64,000 bases of DNA. It comes from Symbiodinium natans. Lineage: Eukaryota > Sar > Dinophyceae > Suessiales > Symbiodiniaceae. A program made the position numbers and the translations under genes. Location of the stretch: the NCBI GenBank assembly GCA_905221605.1, contig CAJNDS010000746.1:767461-831460 (forward strand), read 5' to 3'. Positions 43,101-51,062 of the stretch are shown here, piece by piece; position 1 is the first letter of the stretch; each line of letters starts with the position of its first letter. The notes beneath the pieces are model-generated. The model was not told the DNA's origin, ran no database searches, and worked only from the letters and a program-made list of their open reading frames with translations.

Positions 43101-46100
43101 TCGGAATCGAAAAGAAGCTGCTCGCAATCCGCGTAGCGCCAGGTGGTCTGAGCAGTAGAACGTCGGACAGCGGGGGCCCTCAGGTTTAGGGTTTAGGGTT
43201 TAGGGTTTAGGGTTTAGGGTTAGGGTTTAGGGTTTAGGGTTTAGGGTTTAGGGTTTAGGGTTTAGGGTTTAGGGTTTAGGGTTTAGGGTTTGGGTTTAGG
43301 GTTTAGGGTTTAGGGTTTAGGGTTTTAGGTTAGGGTTAGGTTTAGGGTTTAGGGTTTTAGGGTAGGGTTAGGGTTTAGGGCTTAGGCTTAGGCTTAGGGT
43401 AGTTTTTAGGGTAGGTTTAGGTTTAGGGTTTAGGTTTAGGGTTTAGGGTTTAGGGTTTAGGGTTTAGGGTTTAGGGTTTAGGGTTTAGGGTTTAGGGTTT
43501 AGGGTTTAGGGTTTAGGGTTTAGGGTTTAGGGTTTAGGGTTTAGGGTTTAGGGTTTAGGGTTTAGGGTTTAGGGCCCTCAGGTTTCGGGTTTAAGGTTTG
43601 CTTCTTTCGCAGCAGCAATAGGGGAGCCCCGATATACCTCAGAATGTGAGAAACCGTATTAAAGGAACCCCTCCGAGTTTAGGGGTGCCTAAGCCTTCAA
43701 CCCTAGACTCCTGAATCTCCTGAACCCCTAAGCCCGCAACCCTAAACCCTAAACCCCTGAGCCCTCAGCCCTACGCCCTAAACCCCCAGCCCTCAACCCT
43801 ACACCCCGCAAAGCCCTAAACCCTAAACCACAAGCCCTGAACCCAAACCCCAAGCCCTAAACCCTCAAGCCCAGAGCCTCCAAACCCTAAACTCCAAGCC
43901 CTAAACCCTAAACCCTAAACCCCTAAACTCCTGATGCCCGAAACACTTCGTGCGCCTCTGCGCGCTTCAGGGCAAGCACCACGTCCAGCATCAACTGGTG
44001 GAGGCCTTCGTCCTGTTGGGGAGGCTTAAAGGGGTTCAGGGCTCAGGGTTTAGGGTTTTAGGGTTTAGGGTTTAGGGTCTAAGGTTTAGGGTTTAGGGCA
44101 ACAATAGAGGGAAAAATCACGGGGTATGATTCGACTGTACGGTTGGCGTGGATTTATATGAGCGGCATGATTCGGGTAGGACCCCAGTGGCTCGCGATTC
44201 GCCTCTTACATCTTTTACACCCCTTCAACCCCCTAAACCCTAAACCCTAAACCCTAAACACTAAAACCCTAAAACCCTAAAACCCTAAACGCGAAACCTT
44301 CCATTCAACTCTTGGACGCAGGCCGAGCTGGTGTCTGCAGTGTCGGCCAGCTTGTTGAGGGTCGCCTTAGGTGCGTTTAGGGTTTAGGGTTGGAGTTTAT
44401 GGTTTATGGTTTATGGTTTAGGGTTTAGGGTTTAGGGCTTCTCTAGATTATGTTCCTGTTTTCGTGGGGGTTACCCGATATGAAAAAGGCGGACCCATGA
44501 GGGGAACGTAATCTGGAGAGCAGACCGTCAAGGGCTCAGAGTTTTAGGGCCTTTGGTTCCGACATCCCTAAACCCTAAACCCTCAACCCTAAACCCAGAA
44601 CCCTGAACCCTAAGTTATAAACCCTAGACCCTAGACCCTAAACCCTAAACCCTGAACCCTGAACCTCTTCTGTTGATTCTGAGCCTGCGGCAAGGAGGTT
44701 CTTGGAGAACTGCATGCCGATCTCGGGCGGCGGTGACCCAGATGGGAACGGTTAGGGTTTAGGGTTTAGGGTTTGGGGTTTGGGGTTTGGGGTTTGGGGT
44801 TTAGGGTTTAGGGTTTAGCGTTTAGGGTACCTAAAGCCCCAATTATAACCCAAAGAGCCCAATATTGCTTAATTAAGGAAGATTCCTTAAATCATATAGG
44901 GATCCTTAATATGATTTAAGCTATATTGCTTAATTAAGCTATTTTGGGCTCTTTGGGAACTATATTCATAAGCCCCGCCAAGTCCCCTAAGTCCTCTAAG
45001 TAGGTTGTAAGTAGACTTAGTGGGGTTATAAGTACCCATGAATCTCCAAGTAGAAGCTTCGGGTATGGAGCCGCTTAGTAGTGAAAGTGTAGGGCGCCAG
45101 CCTACGGGGGCCGAGGATACACAGCAATGCGTTCCATCCTCGACCCTAAGCCCTAAACTCTGAACCCTAACCCCAAAGAGCCCAATATTGCTAATTAAAG
45201 AATATTCCTTAAATCATATAGGGATCCTTAATATGATCTAAGGTATATTTTCCTTAATTATCAGTGATATTGGGCTCTTTGGGACCCTAAACCATAAATC
45301 TGAAACCCTCACCCCTAAGCCCTGAACCGCATTAAACCCTACGTGCCCAGTAACCTAGTAGCACCTTGTGTACGATGCCCTAGAAGAATTGAGAAGGGGA
45401 TCCTAGAAATAAGCACGAGTTAAGTGTAAGCCGCTAACAAAAACCCTCACCCTTAAACCCTCAATTCCCTAAATACCTACAACCTAAACCCTTACGAAAA
45501 GACTGGCTGTCCCTGAACCGATGTTTAGGGCTTCCCGATAACAGAGGAAAGCAGAGCACAGGGATTAGAGTCATTGTTGCTTGCTTACTTACCTCAACTT
45601 CCTATGTTGGAAGGAAATGTACTCTACCTGGGACCCCTAAGGTTGTGGGTTTGGGTTCCGCTTTGAAGGATCCTCTAAGACTCTAAGAGACTATAAGGGC
45701 CATATTAGGAGTACATCTGGGGAGCCTTTAGGGGTACAACCTTAGGGGTACGAGTCGTAGTCCCTTGACCACCCTAAGGTTTTCGTAAGGGTCCCCGGGC
45801 CAGTCAGGATCGTGTGGTCTAGGGTGGGGGTCCGCAGTCCCCAAACCTAAACCCTAAACCCTAAACCCTAAACCCTAAACCCTAAACCCTAAACCCTAAA
45901 CACTAAACTAAGTCGAGTCATCCGGCCATGGTTCGAAAATCCCGTGCGACGCACTCTCTGCTGCGGCAGCTTGCTTCGTTTGATTGCTTTTGCTAACCAC
46001 ATGTTGCTTGCTGCAAGCAAGGATGCCGGAGCGATGGCCTTCTTCGACGTGCCATTTGCGTCACAGCGTCACATGACACACAATACCATGTGACTTCCCT

Positions 46101-46854
46101 ATACCATAGCATGGACCGGCTGCTCTTGCGTAAAAGGCACCGGTGGCACGGATCGCGCGCGCCGCCTACCCTCCTTGATGTGCACACATCGGCGTCCAAG
46201 AAGCCGTTTGCCAAAGCAGTGCTGCGACAGCTCAATGCTTCGGAAGCTAGACATCTTAGGGTAGTTACATGGTCCCTTAGTATGGGCCCTAAAAATCAAG
46301 GAACTAAAGGCGGGACCCTTATAAGGGACCTTAGGGGTCCCTTCTAGACCCCTTAGTAAAAGTGGGACCCCTTAAGCCTTATATACCCTTATATTCCCTA
46401 TACAACCCAATGGCCCATACTGCAGAACCCTTTCAAGGAGGTATGGGACCCTATCAAGGACCCTTAGAAAGACAGAAGCTGTCGTCTGGCCTAGGGTCAC
46501 AAATCCATGCACCCCAAACCCTAAACCCTAAACCCTAAACGCTTACCCCTCAACCCTAAACCCAAAACCCTTACCCCTCAACCCGAAACCCTAAACCCGT
46601 GCTCGCCTTTAAAACCAAGCGCCGGGCCTCGCTCCCATTTTATTTCTCATCCCTTCAACGTCATCGAAAATCCTGGGACCTTTGAATCATGGCCAAAAAT
46701 CACACTCGTGGTAGGGGGATACATAGGTTTAGGGTTTAGGGCTTAGGGCTTAGGGCTTGGGGCTTAGGGCTTGGGGCTTAGGGCTTGGGGCTTGGATTGC
46801 CCAGCCACGCGCCTGGATTTTGAGAGCCGAGCACTTGGCATAAGGGTCGTCATC
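31127..46854 (-). CDS. DUF1517-family protein, 12-exon gene (5' end missing)
   Basis: Twelve minus-strand exons (14 to 19 codons typical) join into one 561-nt frame ending in TGA. Landmarks in order match the DUF1517 family (Pfam PF07466; conserved in cyanobacteria, algae and plants; role not established): SALKIQ-IGM (family KLQVGL), LADTADTSS (family ADVADTSS), a LHQLMLDVVLALKR helix (family ALLRHP), EYVV-VTLML (family EYIVVTILVA), VADVKRILGSV (family GDLKEALQKLGSI), LDVQWIPEEEGDSLSAME (family VEVLWTPQNEDDALSERE) and the last residues KFPEL (family DYPLL). The likely setting is the plastid, by analogy. Donors are 5 GC, 3 GA, 3 GT. Introns hold the foldback palindrome, the tRNA-like element, tandem arrays and MITEs. 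N-terminal exons should lie above 46.9 kb. Confidence 0.85.
31283..31349 (-). other. open island in a DUF1517 intron
   Basis: Frame HHQGKLITTVEDARTLVFGA then stop after CTGGCAG. It looks coding, but the DUF1517 frame closes correctly without it, so it is a nested, skipped or chance frame. Confidence 0.3.
31605..31634 (-). CDS. DUF1517 exon 11
   Basis: Ten codons, EEGDSLSAME, acceptor GCCGAG|G, GT donor GAG|GTGGGG. Continues WIPE of the previous exon as the family does (WTPQNEDDALSERE). Confidence 0.85.
32395..32436 (-). CDS. DUF1517 exon 10
   Basis: Fourteen codons, ADELLQLDVQWIPE, acceptor CAACAG|G, GC donor GAG|GCACG. The Trp-x-Pro is the strongly conserved family motif. Confidence 0.88.
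32480..32598 (+). repeat. TTTAGGG array in DUF1517 intron
   Basis: About 17 perfect TTTAGGG units, one of the longest pure runs in the window, 45 bp upstream of exon 10. Confidence 0.96.
33071..33853. mobile_element. 0.8 kb foldback element built from 20-25 bp repeats
   Basis: A giant inverted repeat. The left arm (to about 33412) is made of GAAGACGAAATTCGGCCCT-type units; the right arm (from about 33434) carries the complement, unit for unit with small indels. A G run near 33104 mirrors a C run near 33805. Ends pair as GACCCGGG..AA..TGGG. The 9-mer GCTAATGTG flanks both sides (33062-33070 and 33854-33862), as expected for a target-site duplication. It lies in the DUF1517 intron between exons 9 and 10. 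No transposase gene is inside. Confidence 0.85.
34088..34150 (-). CDS. DUF1517 exon 9
   Basis: Twenty-one codons, VRSVADVKRILGSVSEVQAL then R, acceptor CTCGGCAG|G, GA donor AGG|GAATTA. Matches the family segment GDLKEALQKLGSIPS. Confidence 0.88.
34805..34948 (+). other. plus-strand open island in a DUF1517 intron
   Basis: After CTGGCAG| the plus frame reads YSLRIEIGYLATRVLCPKNP then DNRELCLAEAQLLPCRRLFN. Protein-like but unassigned and antisense to the host gene. A T(n)G(n) junction follows at 34950. Confidence 0.3.
35675..35770 (+). repeat. TTTAGGG array
   Basis: About 13 perfect units in the intron 3' of exon 8. Confidence 0.95.
35806..35841 (-). CDS. DUF1517 exon 8
   Basis: Acceptor CCCGAG|G; reads VTLMLSHRPRKG with a GC donor GGA|GCTGCT (nearby GC sites give one or two more residues). 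Continues EYVV of exon 7 into the family beta strand EYIVVTILVA. Confidence 0.82.
36014..36130. mobile_element. MITE family G, copy 1
   Basis: Begins TGGACCCTTAAGG and ends AGGGGTACAACCTTAG..GTCCGAGTC; the ends are inverted repeats (ACCCCTAAGGTTGT type). Copies at 42764-42892 and 45625-45758, and an inverted relative near 20605-20715. Confidence 0.78.
36594..36702. mobile_element. hairpin MITE family B, copy 2
   Basis: CCCAAAGGGTCCATGTACCT ... AACATGGACGCTTAGGG, same internal order as the copy at 17280. Confidence 0.88.
37137..37173 (-). CDS. DUF1517 exon 7
   Basis: 37 nt, DKGGIAVTEYVV, acceptor CCGCCAG|G, GT donor GTG|GTCGGG. Phase agrees with exons 6 and 8. Confidence 0.87.
38131..38212. 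mobile_element. element family I, copy 1
   Basis: CCTATATCGCCCTTATAAGG then AAGAATA, a T-rich stretch, a G run and CTTAAGCAAATAGTAG. Matches 62811-62947, where the T and G runs are much longer. Confidence 0.75.
38290..38355 (-). other. open island in a DUF1517 intron
   Basis: Minus frame LEAQEKWGDGDWEKSCCHAF; the plus frame MAAGLLPVAISPLLLRLQTS is equally open. Not required by the DUF1517 gene. Adjoins the tandem array starting at 38369. Confidence 0.2.
38369..39250 (+). repeat. four-unit tandem array of 219-233 bp
   Basis: Units start at 38369, 38602, 38821 and 39046 with GCGTGACGTGTAAGCTC and CTCAGAGCTTAGCTTTTCTG, then a telomere-like block, then TTGAGAGTTCATGGTTTGGG to GGAGTTCAAAAGT. The blocks differ: TTTAGGG only in unit 1, mixed TTCAGGG/TTTAGGG in units 2-4, so the inner heptamers evolve faster than the frame. 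In a DUF1517 intron. Confidence 0.93.
39896..39948 (-). CDS. DUF1517 exon 6
   Basis: 53 nt, DEGRAAGSKLQRWGGKLR, acceptor GCGCAAG|G, GA donor AG|GAAGTT. Phase 2 end joins exactly to exon 7. Confidence 0.82.
39985..40098 (+). repeat. homogenised octamer GGGCTTTA
   Basis: About 13 consecutive GGGCTTTA units, a telomere heptamer with an added C, preceded by a few GGGCTTGA units. Confidence 0.93.
40538..40618 (+). tRNA. tRNA-like structure, probable SINE head
   Basis: Folds as a tRNA: acceptor GAGTCCG with CGGGTTC (7 bp, two G-U), D-arm with A-box TAGTGTAGTGG, stem CCCTC/GAGGG, T-arm GTGGG-TTCGATT-CCCAC with B-box GGTTCGATTCC. The anticodon loop is replaced by 22 nt that contains a second T-arm-like hairpin (TCGGG-TTCGAGG-CCCGG). 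The A-box resembles tRNA-Val. Because a 55-bp repeat tail follows at once, a tRNA-derived retroelement is likelier than a working tRNA. Confidence 0.55.
40630..41100 (+). repeat. degenerate 55-bp tandem repeat
   Basis: About nine units of GGCCTTCTGGGAGCCTGAAT followed by TTTGCAATCTTTTGGCAAAATCTGGCTTTGTTGGA, with truncated copies. Long frames across it on both strands (up to 221 codons on minus) are products of the repeat; period 55-57 keeps some of them open. In a DUF1517 intron, directly behind the tRNA-like structure. Confidence 0.88.
41110..42480. other. 1.4 kb intron stretch without telomere-like repeat
   Basis: Balanced composition and only one short CCCTAAA remnant near 42110. Frames of 65 and 99 codons on plus and 71 on minus are unassigned. 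It may be the remainder of a larger inserted element headed by the tRNA-like structure. Confidence 0.4.
42500..42560 (-). other. open island in a DUF1517 intron
   Basis: Minus frame RSHTLRHARGNSETSYLGAP after AAAAG|. Exons 5 and 6 join in phase without it. Confidence 0.2.
42764..42892. mobile_element. MITE family G, copy 2
   Basis: TTGGACCCTTACGG ... AGGGGTACAACCTTAAAGGT. Same ends and size as copies at 36014 and 45625. Confidence 0.78.
43094..43147 (-). CDS. DUF1517 exon 5
   Basis: Eighteen codons, TTWRYADCEQLLFDSEDL, acceptor TTCTACTGCTCAG|A, GC donor CTC|GCGTTT. Confidence 0.85.
43183..43576 (+). repeat. longest telomere-like array, about 390 bp
   Basis: More than 50 TTTAGGG-type units with a scrambled centre (43290-43430: TTTTAGG, TTAGGG, CTTAGG and other length variants) between two clean runs. 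Sits 35 bp upstream of exon 5. Confidence 0.96.
43956..44012 (-). CDS. DUF1517 exon 4
   Basis: Nineteen codons, DEGLHQLMLDVVLALKRAE, acceptor CCAACAG|G, GC donor GAG|GCGCAC. Family helix (GL..L....LALLRHP). Confidence 0.9.
44312..44365 (-). CDS. DUF1517 exon 3
   Basis: Eighteen codons, ATLNKLADTADTSSACVQ, acceptor CCTAAG|G, GA donor CAA|GAGTTG (another GA donor 10 nt on breaks the phase). Holds the ADTADTSS signature. Confidence 0.9.
44439..44521. mobile_element. small hairpin element
   Basis: Inverted ends TTCTCTAGATTATGTTCC and GGAACGTAATCTGGAGAG over an 83-bp span. Single copy seen. Confidence 0.7.
44665..44721 (-). CDS. DUF1517 exon 2
   Basis: Nineteen codons, IGMQFSKNLLAAGSESTEE, acceptor CCCGAG|A, GT donor GAG|GTTCAG. 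Confidence 0.85.
44849..44957. mobile_element. MITE family A, copy 1
   Basis: 109 bp with inverted ends CCCAAAGAGCCCAA. The interior is AT-rich and palindromic (TCCTTAAATCATATAGGGAT, TTAATATGATTTAAG). Confidence 0.93.
45172..45283. mobile_element. MITE family A, copy 2
   Basis: 112 bp, same ends and interior as the copy 215 bp away, about 85-90% alike by eye, same orientation. Inserted in telomere-like sequence (ACCCTAA on both flanks). Confidence 0.93.
45625..45758. mobile_element. MITE family G, copy 3
   Basis: GGGACCCCTAAGGTTGTG ... AGGGGTACAACCTTAGGGGT; inverted terminal repeats are clearest in this copy. Confidence 0.8.
45905..46330 (+). other. non-telomeric stretch with open plus frames
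   Basis: The plus frame at 45909-46083 reads RVIRPWFENPVRRTLCCGSL then LRLIAFANHMLLAASKDAGA to a stop; an 85-codon frame follows (46090-46347), and minus is also open (80 codons). Lies in the intron between DUF1517 exons 1 and 2 as modelled here. Unassigned. Confidence 0.25.
46813..46854 (-). CDS. DUF1517 exon 1 as seen (internal)
   Basis: Fourteen codons, DDDPYAKCSALKIQ, acceptor GGGCAAG|G, GC donor CAG|GCGCG. KIQ-IGM across the junction matches the family KLQVGL. Not the true start; more exons are expected upstream. Confidence 0.8.
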
Positions 46855-46979
46855 CTTGCCCAGGGGCTTGGGGTTTGGGGTTTAGGGTTTAGGGTTGAGG
46901 GCTTAGGGCTTAGGGTTTAGGGTTTTAGGGGCTAGGGTTCAGGGTTTAGGGTTTAGGGTTTATCTCCCGAAATGAAAGG

Positions 46980-47170
46980 AGGGGCCGTTATCAGGGACCT
47001 TACGGGTCATTTAGGGGTGTTTTTAAGGACTATGAGGTATTTTATAGACGGGCCCTTATCAGGGACCTTACCAGTCATTTAGGGGTATTTTTAAAGACTA
47101 TAAGGTATATTATAGAGCTTTTTTGGGGGGGAACAAGATTAAGGGACCCTTCCAGGGGTCCCTCCTTATG
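46980..47170. mobile_element. element family J with internal 68-bp duplication
   Basis: CAGGGACCTTA..GGTCATTTAGGGGT...ACTAT.AGGTAT occurs twice in tandem, then GGGGGGGAACAAGATTAAGG, GACCCTTCCAGGGGTCCCTC. The tail is shared with 61385-61545 and, in part, 3270-3310. Confidence 0.75.
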
Positions 47171-47974
47171 CCCCTTAAGACTAAGTTTGGCTTGGGTTTT
47201 GGGGTTTGGGTTTAGGGTTTGGGCTTGGGGGCTTGGTGTTTAGGGGAATTAAGTTTGGTTTGGTGGTTCGGGTTTCGGGTTCAAAGTTTAAAGGGTGTAG
47301 ATTGCAGGGTTGGGGCATAATCTTGTTCAGGGACCTTGAAAGTGTCTAGGGTTTGGGGTTAAAAACTCGAAACCATAGACCCTGAACTCAATTCCCCTAC
47401 AGCATCAAGAATTGGGGTGAAGGTGCGCCCTGAACCCACCCGTAAAACCCTACTAGGATGTAGGGGCCAGGGCTATATTTTCCCGACAGATTCACCCGCT
47501 AGTGGCAAGTTTATAAAAGAAAAGAGGGAGGTGCAACCCACTGAAACCACGTCCTGCGCCCGATGCCCTGGGCAACAAGACCCTACCTGCAACTCCCTAA
47601 GGGTAGTTATATGATCCCTGAACATGGCCCCTTACCTCCTTAAAGGGTTCTGATGTATGGGCCCTTAATTGTATAGGGTATATAAAGGATATTTACGAGG
47701 TCCCCTTTCAAAGGCGCATATTGAGGGACCGTGTAACTACCCTCAAGCCAAAGGTTTGTCCCCCCGAAAGGTTCCCCATAATAACTCAATATACTCCTGG
47801 TACTACCTTGAGAACCCTCAACAAGGATCCCCAAAAAATTGAAGAAACTCGAATTACACCTGCAATATGGTGGCAGTTCTCAGCCTGCAGGTAACATGTT
47901 CAATCCTCCCCAGAAACAATAGGGGGTTCGTAAACCCTAAACCCTAAAGCCCTTAGCCCTTAGCCTCAGGTTAA

Positions 47975-48045
47975 ACTCTCTCTCCCGTGCGGCCTCCCAC
48001 GGCCAGGCGCGTCGCGCCAGGCCTGGTTCGGGTCAGCCCCATTTA
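47975..48045 (-). CDS. exon-like island
   Basis: Reads ADPNQAWRDAPGRGRPHGRE; Arg/Gly/Pro-rich. Could be an upstream exon of the DUF1517 gene, but no family motif supports it. Confidence 0.2.
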
Positions 48046-48479
48046 GGGTCTTAAGGGTTAACCCTAAACCCTAAACCCTAAACCCTAAACCCTACGTCCG
48101 TGTTAAAATAAGGGGACCCGACTCTTTGGGGGGTGTATTTTAAGGGTCCCGTACTATCGTAAACCCCGATATACAGGGATAAGAAGCCAGGTCGGCCCCC
48201 TTTAGGGTTTAGGGTTTAGAGTTTAGAGTTTAGGGAAAGATATTCCCAAGCAAAGGTACTCTCAAGCCCAAAGAAGGCAACCATGGAAAACAAATCCCAG
48301 TGTGCTGACTAGTAAGGTGTAGTAGTGTAGTAGTCTCGGTAAACACGAAAACCCTAAACCCCAAACACTAAACCCTGAGCCCCTACTAAAAAACCTACGG
48401 AAATTCATGAAAACCCTACGAATACCGCCTATTCTTTATCCAAAAGCCCTATGAAAACCCTATTGACGAAAACCTATGA

Positions 48480-49130
48480 AAAAATATTAAGCCCCTAGTT
48501 GCTAATTATCAAACCCCTACGTGGACCTCCGTTAGAGGCCGATTTATCAGACATGGCTGAAAAATGAGACAGCGACGGATGCATTTCAGCCATGGCCGAT
48601 ATATTTGCCTTTGTGGCTGATTTTGGTGTTCTGATCAACAACTTGGCAAGATGCCTTGTGCAATGGCTAGTTTGTGTTTGCAGGCTCATCACAGTCAGAC
48701 CTCAGCCATGCATTGAAAGTGCACATACCTAAATGACATCTTCAGAAAGTTGCAGTAGATCATGCTGGACACGCAGCAATGCATGCATGGAGCGCTGCTT
48801 TTACAGATGATTTGACTGATTTGTCACGACATATGTAGGCTGTCTAGCGAGATACCTAGCCGGACAAAGCCACAGCAAGTGAAACTCAATGTGCCGGCAC
48901 ACAATGGCTTTACTTACTGAGGGGCTGTTTTGCAGGAAGAAGCGGGGTATGCAAAGTCCAGGAAGCTCTTTTTGTTGTTAACACATGTTTTGGGAAATGG
49001 GGCGCAATGATCCAAATTCTCTTGCTAAAACCCGTGTTTTGACTGCACACCCTCCATTTCGGGGCCCAGACTCAGTGTTTTCGACACTTGCGAACCCTGT
49101 GGCCCCTAAACCGTAGTTGACATCCCCAAA
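48480..49130. other. 650-bp stretch without telomere-like repeat
   Basis: Balanced composition, only short frames (65 codons on minus). Nothing recognised. Confidence 0.6.
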
Positions 49131-49163
49131 CCATGAAGCCCAAACACTAAACCGCACTAAACC

Positions 49164-49263
49164 GCACTAAACCCTAAACCCTAAACCCTAAACCCTAAAC
49201 CCTAAACCCTAAACCCTAAACCCTAAACCCTAAACCCTAAACCCTAAACCCTAAACCCTAAAC
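49164..49263 (-). repeat. CCCTAAA array
   Basis: About 14 perfect CCCTAAA units. Confidence 0.95.
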
Positions 49264-49269
49264 CAGCTG

Positions 49270-49345
49270 CTGCGGCATTCTGAACCCAGGCCGGTCCTGA
49301 CCGCCCCTTCGAGCGCCGGCTGGATAGCGCCAGGGCCTCCAAACC
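49270..49345 (-). CDS. exon-like island
   Basis: Minus frame AIQPALEGAVRTGLGSECRS, with another open minus frame offset by one. GC-rich and between telomere-like blocks. Unassigned. Confidence 0.25.
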
Positions 49346-50029
49346 AAGGGTTTAGGGTTGAGGGTTTAGGGTTTGGGGTTTTCGGTTTAGGGTTAGGGTG
49401 TAGGGTTTAGGGTTTAGGGTTTGGGGCAGTTTGGGGTTTAGGGTTTAGGGTTTAGGGTTTGGGGTTTAGGGTTTAGGGCTCCACAGCTGCGGGAATTAGG
49501 GGGCTTGGATTTTGGGGTTTGGGGGCCTTAGCACGTGTAGGAGCTTTGGAGTTCAGAGGTTGATCCTTGTGCAAAGAGGGGGGTTGGGGGTTTAGGGTTT
49601 AGGGTTTAGGGTTTAGGGTTTAGGGTTTAGGGGCAAGAACGCACTGAGGGCTTCAGAGCTCAATGCTTCTTACTCTGCTTCTTGAGGGCTTTTACAAGCC
49701 CTACCAGAACCTACTGCTTTGCAGTAGGGTCGAAACAGCAAGGTCGCTTCCGCAAGGATAAGCAAGACATCCCCGAGCCGTAAAAGTAAAAATCGATCCG
49801 GCGAAACCTTTAAGCTCAAACCCTAAACCCTAAACCCTAAACCCTTACCCCTAACCCTGAACCTTAAACGCTATACCCAGAATATCTGTAAGCCCTCAAA
49901 CCTACTAGTAGATTCCAAACCCCTAATCCCTGAAACTTAACCTTTACAAGGTTCAGCGTTTAGGGCTTTAGAGTTTTGGGGTTCAGGGCTTAAAAAATCT
50001 CCAGGCCCCTGAGTCTGTGCCCCCGACAG

Positions 50030-50085
50030 CCAGACCGCAGGCGCAGCCTGCGGCAATTCCCGGGCCTCCTGTGGGGTTATAGGGC
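50030..50085 (-). CDS. exon-like island
   Basis: After CCCACAG|G the frame reads EARELPQAAPAVWLSGAQTQ. Good acceptor, high GC third positions, unassigned. Confidence 0.35.
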
Positions 50086-50723
50086 TTATAGGGTTTAGGG
50101 TTTAGTGTTTAGGGTTTGGTGTAGAGGGTTTAGGGTGTAGGATTTAAGAGTTTAGGGATTTAGGACTTAGGGTCTGGGATCTACAGGGATTTAGGCTTTT
50201 GGCTTTAGCGTCTCTTTATCTGAGTTTCGAAGGCTCCGTCTACGGGGTTTTGGAGTGTAGGAACGAATATAGGGGACTGTTTAAGAAGAATGGCGCGATG
50301 ACTTGGGTAGTTTGGGCAATGAGTATCCAGGGTTAAAGGTTGCGAGAGGTTGGCCACTATTTGGGCTCCCCTAGCACGGCTTTAACGTCTTAAGGAGCAC
50401 ACGCACTATAGTGACAATAAACAGGCGACAGTTACCTGGCCCTCTCAAGTGTAGGTCGATTTCAACACAAAGATGGCACGACATCAGTATGTGGTAAGTT
50501 CTCAAAGTTCTGGCCCCTTTTTGGGACCCAAAAATATTCGGGGCCGCCTGATGAGAAGGACCTCACAAAGGGACCATCCAATGCCCTAAACCCTAAACCC
50601 TAAACCCTAAACCCCTCGTGAAGCCGAAGCCCGCACCAAAACATTACCCGTTGACACCTAGAGCCCAAGGGCCCCGAACCCTGGAAATCCTGCGGCCTTA
50701 AATGCTAAAACGTTTAAACCTAC

Positions 50724-50925
50724 ACCCTAAACCCTAAACCCTAAACCCTAAACCCTAAACCCTAAACCCTAAACCCTAAACCCTAAACCCTAAACCCTAA
50801 ACCCTAACCCTAAACCCTAAACCCTAAACCCACCCTCTGTCCTGCAGAGTACGAGCTAACTGGCTCAGGCGCTGCAGCGGCTGAGGAGGCGACATGGAGC
50901 CTGGGCATGGCGGGGTCCCTTCTCT
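50724..50925 (-). repeat. CCCTAAA array followed by an open island
   Basis: About 14 CCCTAAA units (50724-50832, one TTAGGG-type slip), then a GC-rich island. Its minus frame reads PPQPLQRLSQLARTLQ before a GA site (CAG|GACAG); the plus frame REYELTGSGAAAAEEATWSL is also open. Confidence 0.7.
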
Positions 50926-50999
50926 AAATCAAGGCCTCGGGGTGTTGATTTAAAGGGCTCCTGCTACTGTTTGCTTAAGAACCCCCGCAAACTAAAAAC

Positions 51000-51062
51000 T
51001 ATATATATATATATTTATTTATATTTATCTATTTATATTTATATTTATAATAATTTATAAAG
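51000..51062. repeat. AT microsatellite
   Basis: TATA and ATTTATATTT units, like 30035. The surrounding 50955-51140 has inverted ends (CTGTTTGCTTAAGAA and TTCTTAAGCAAGTGATAG), related to family I. Confidence 0.8.
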
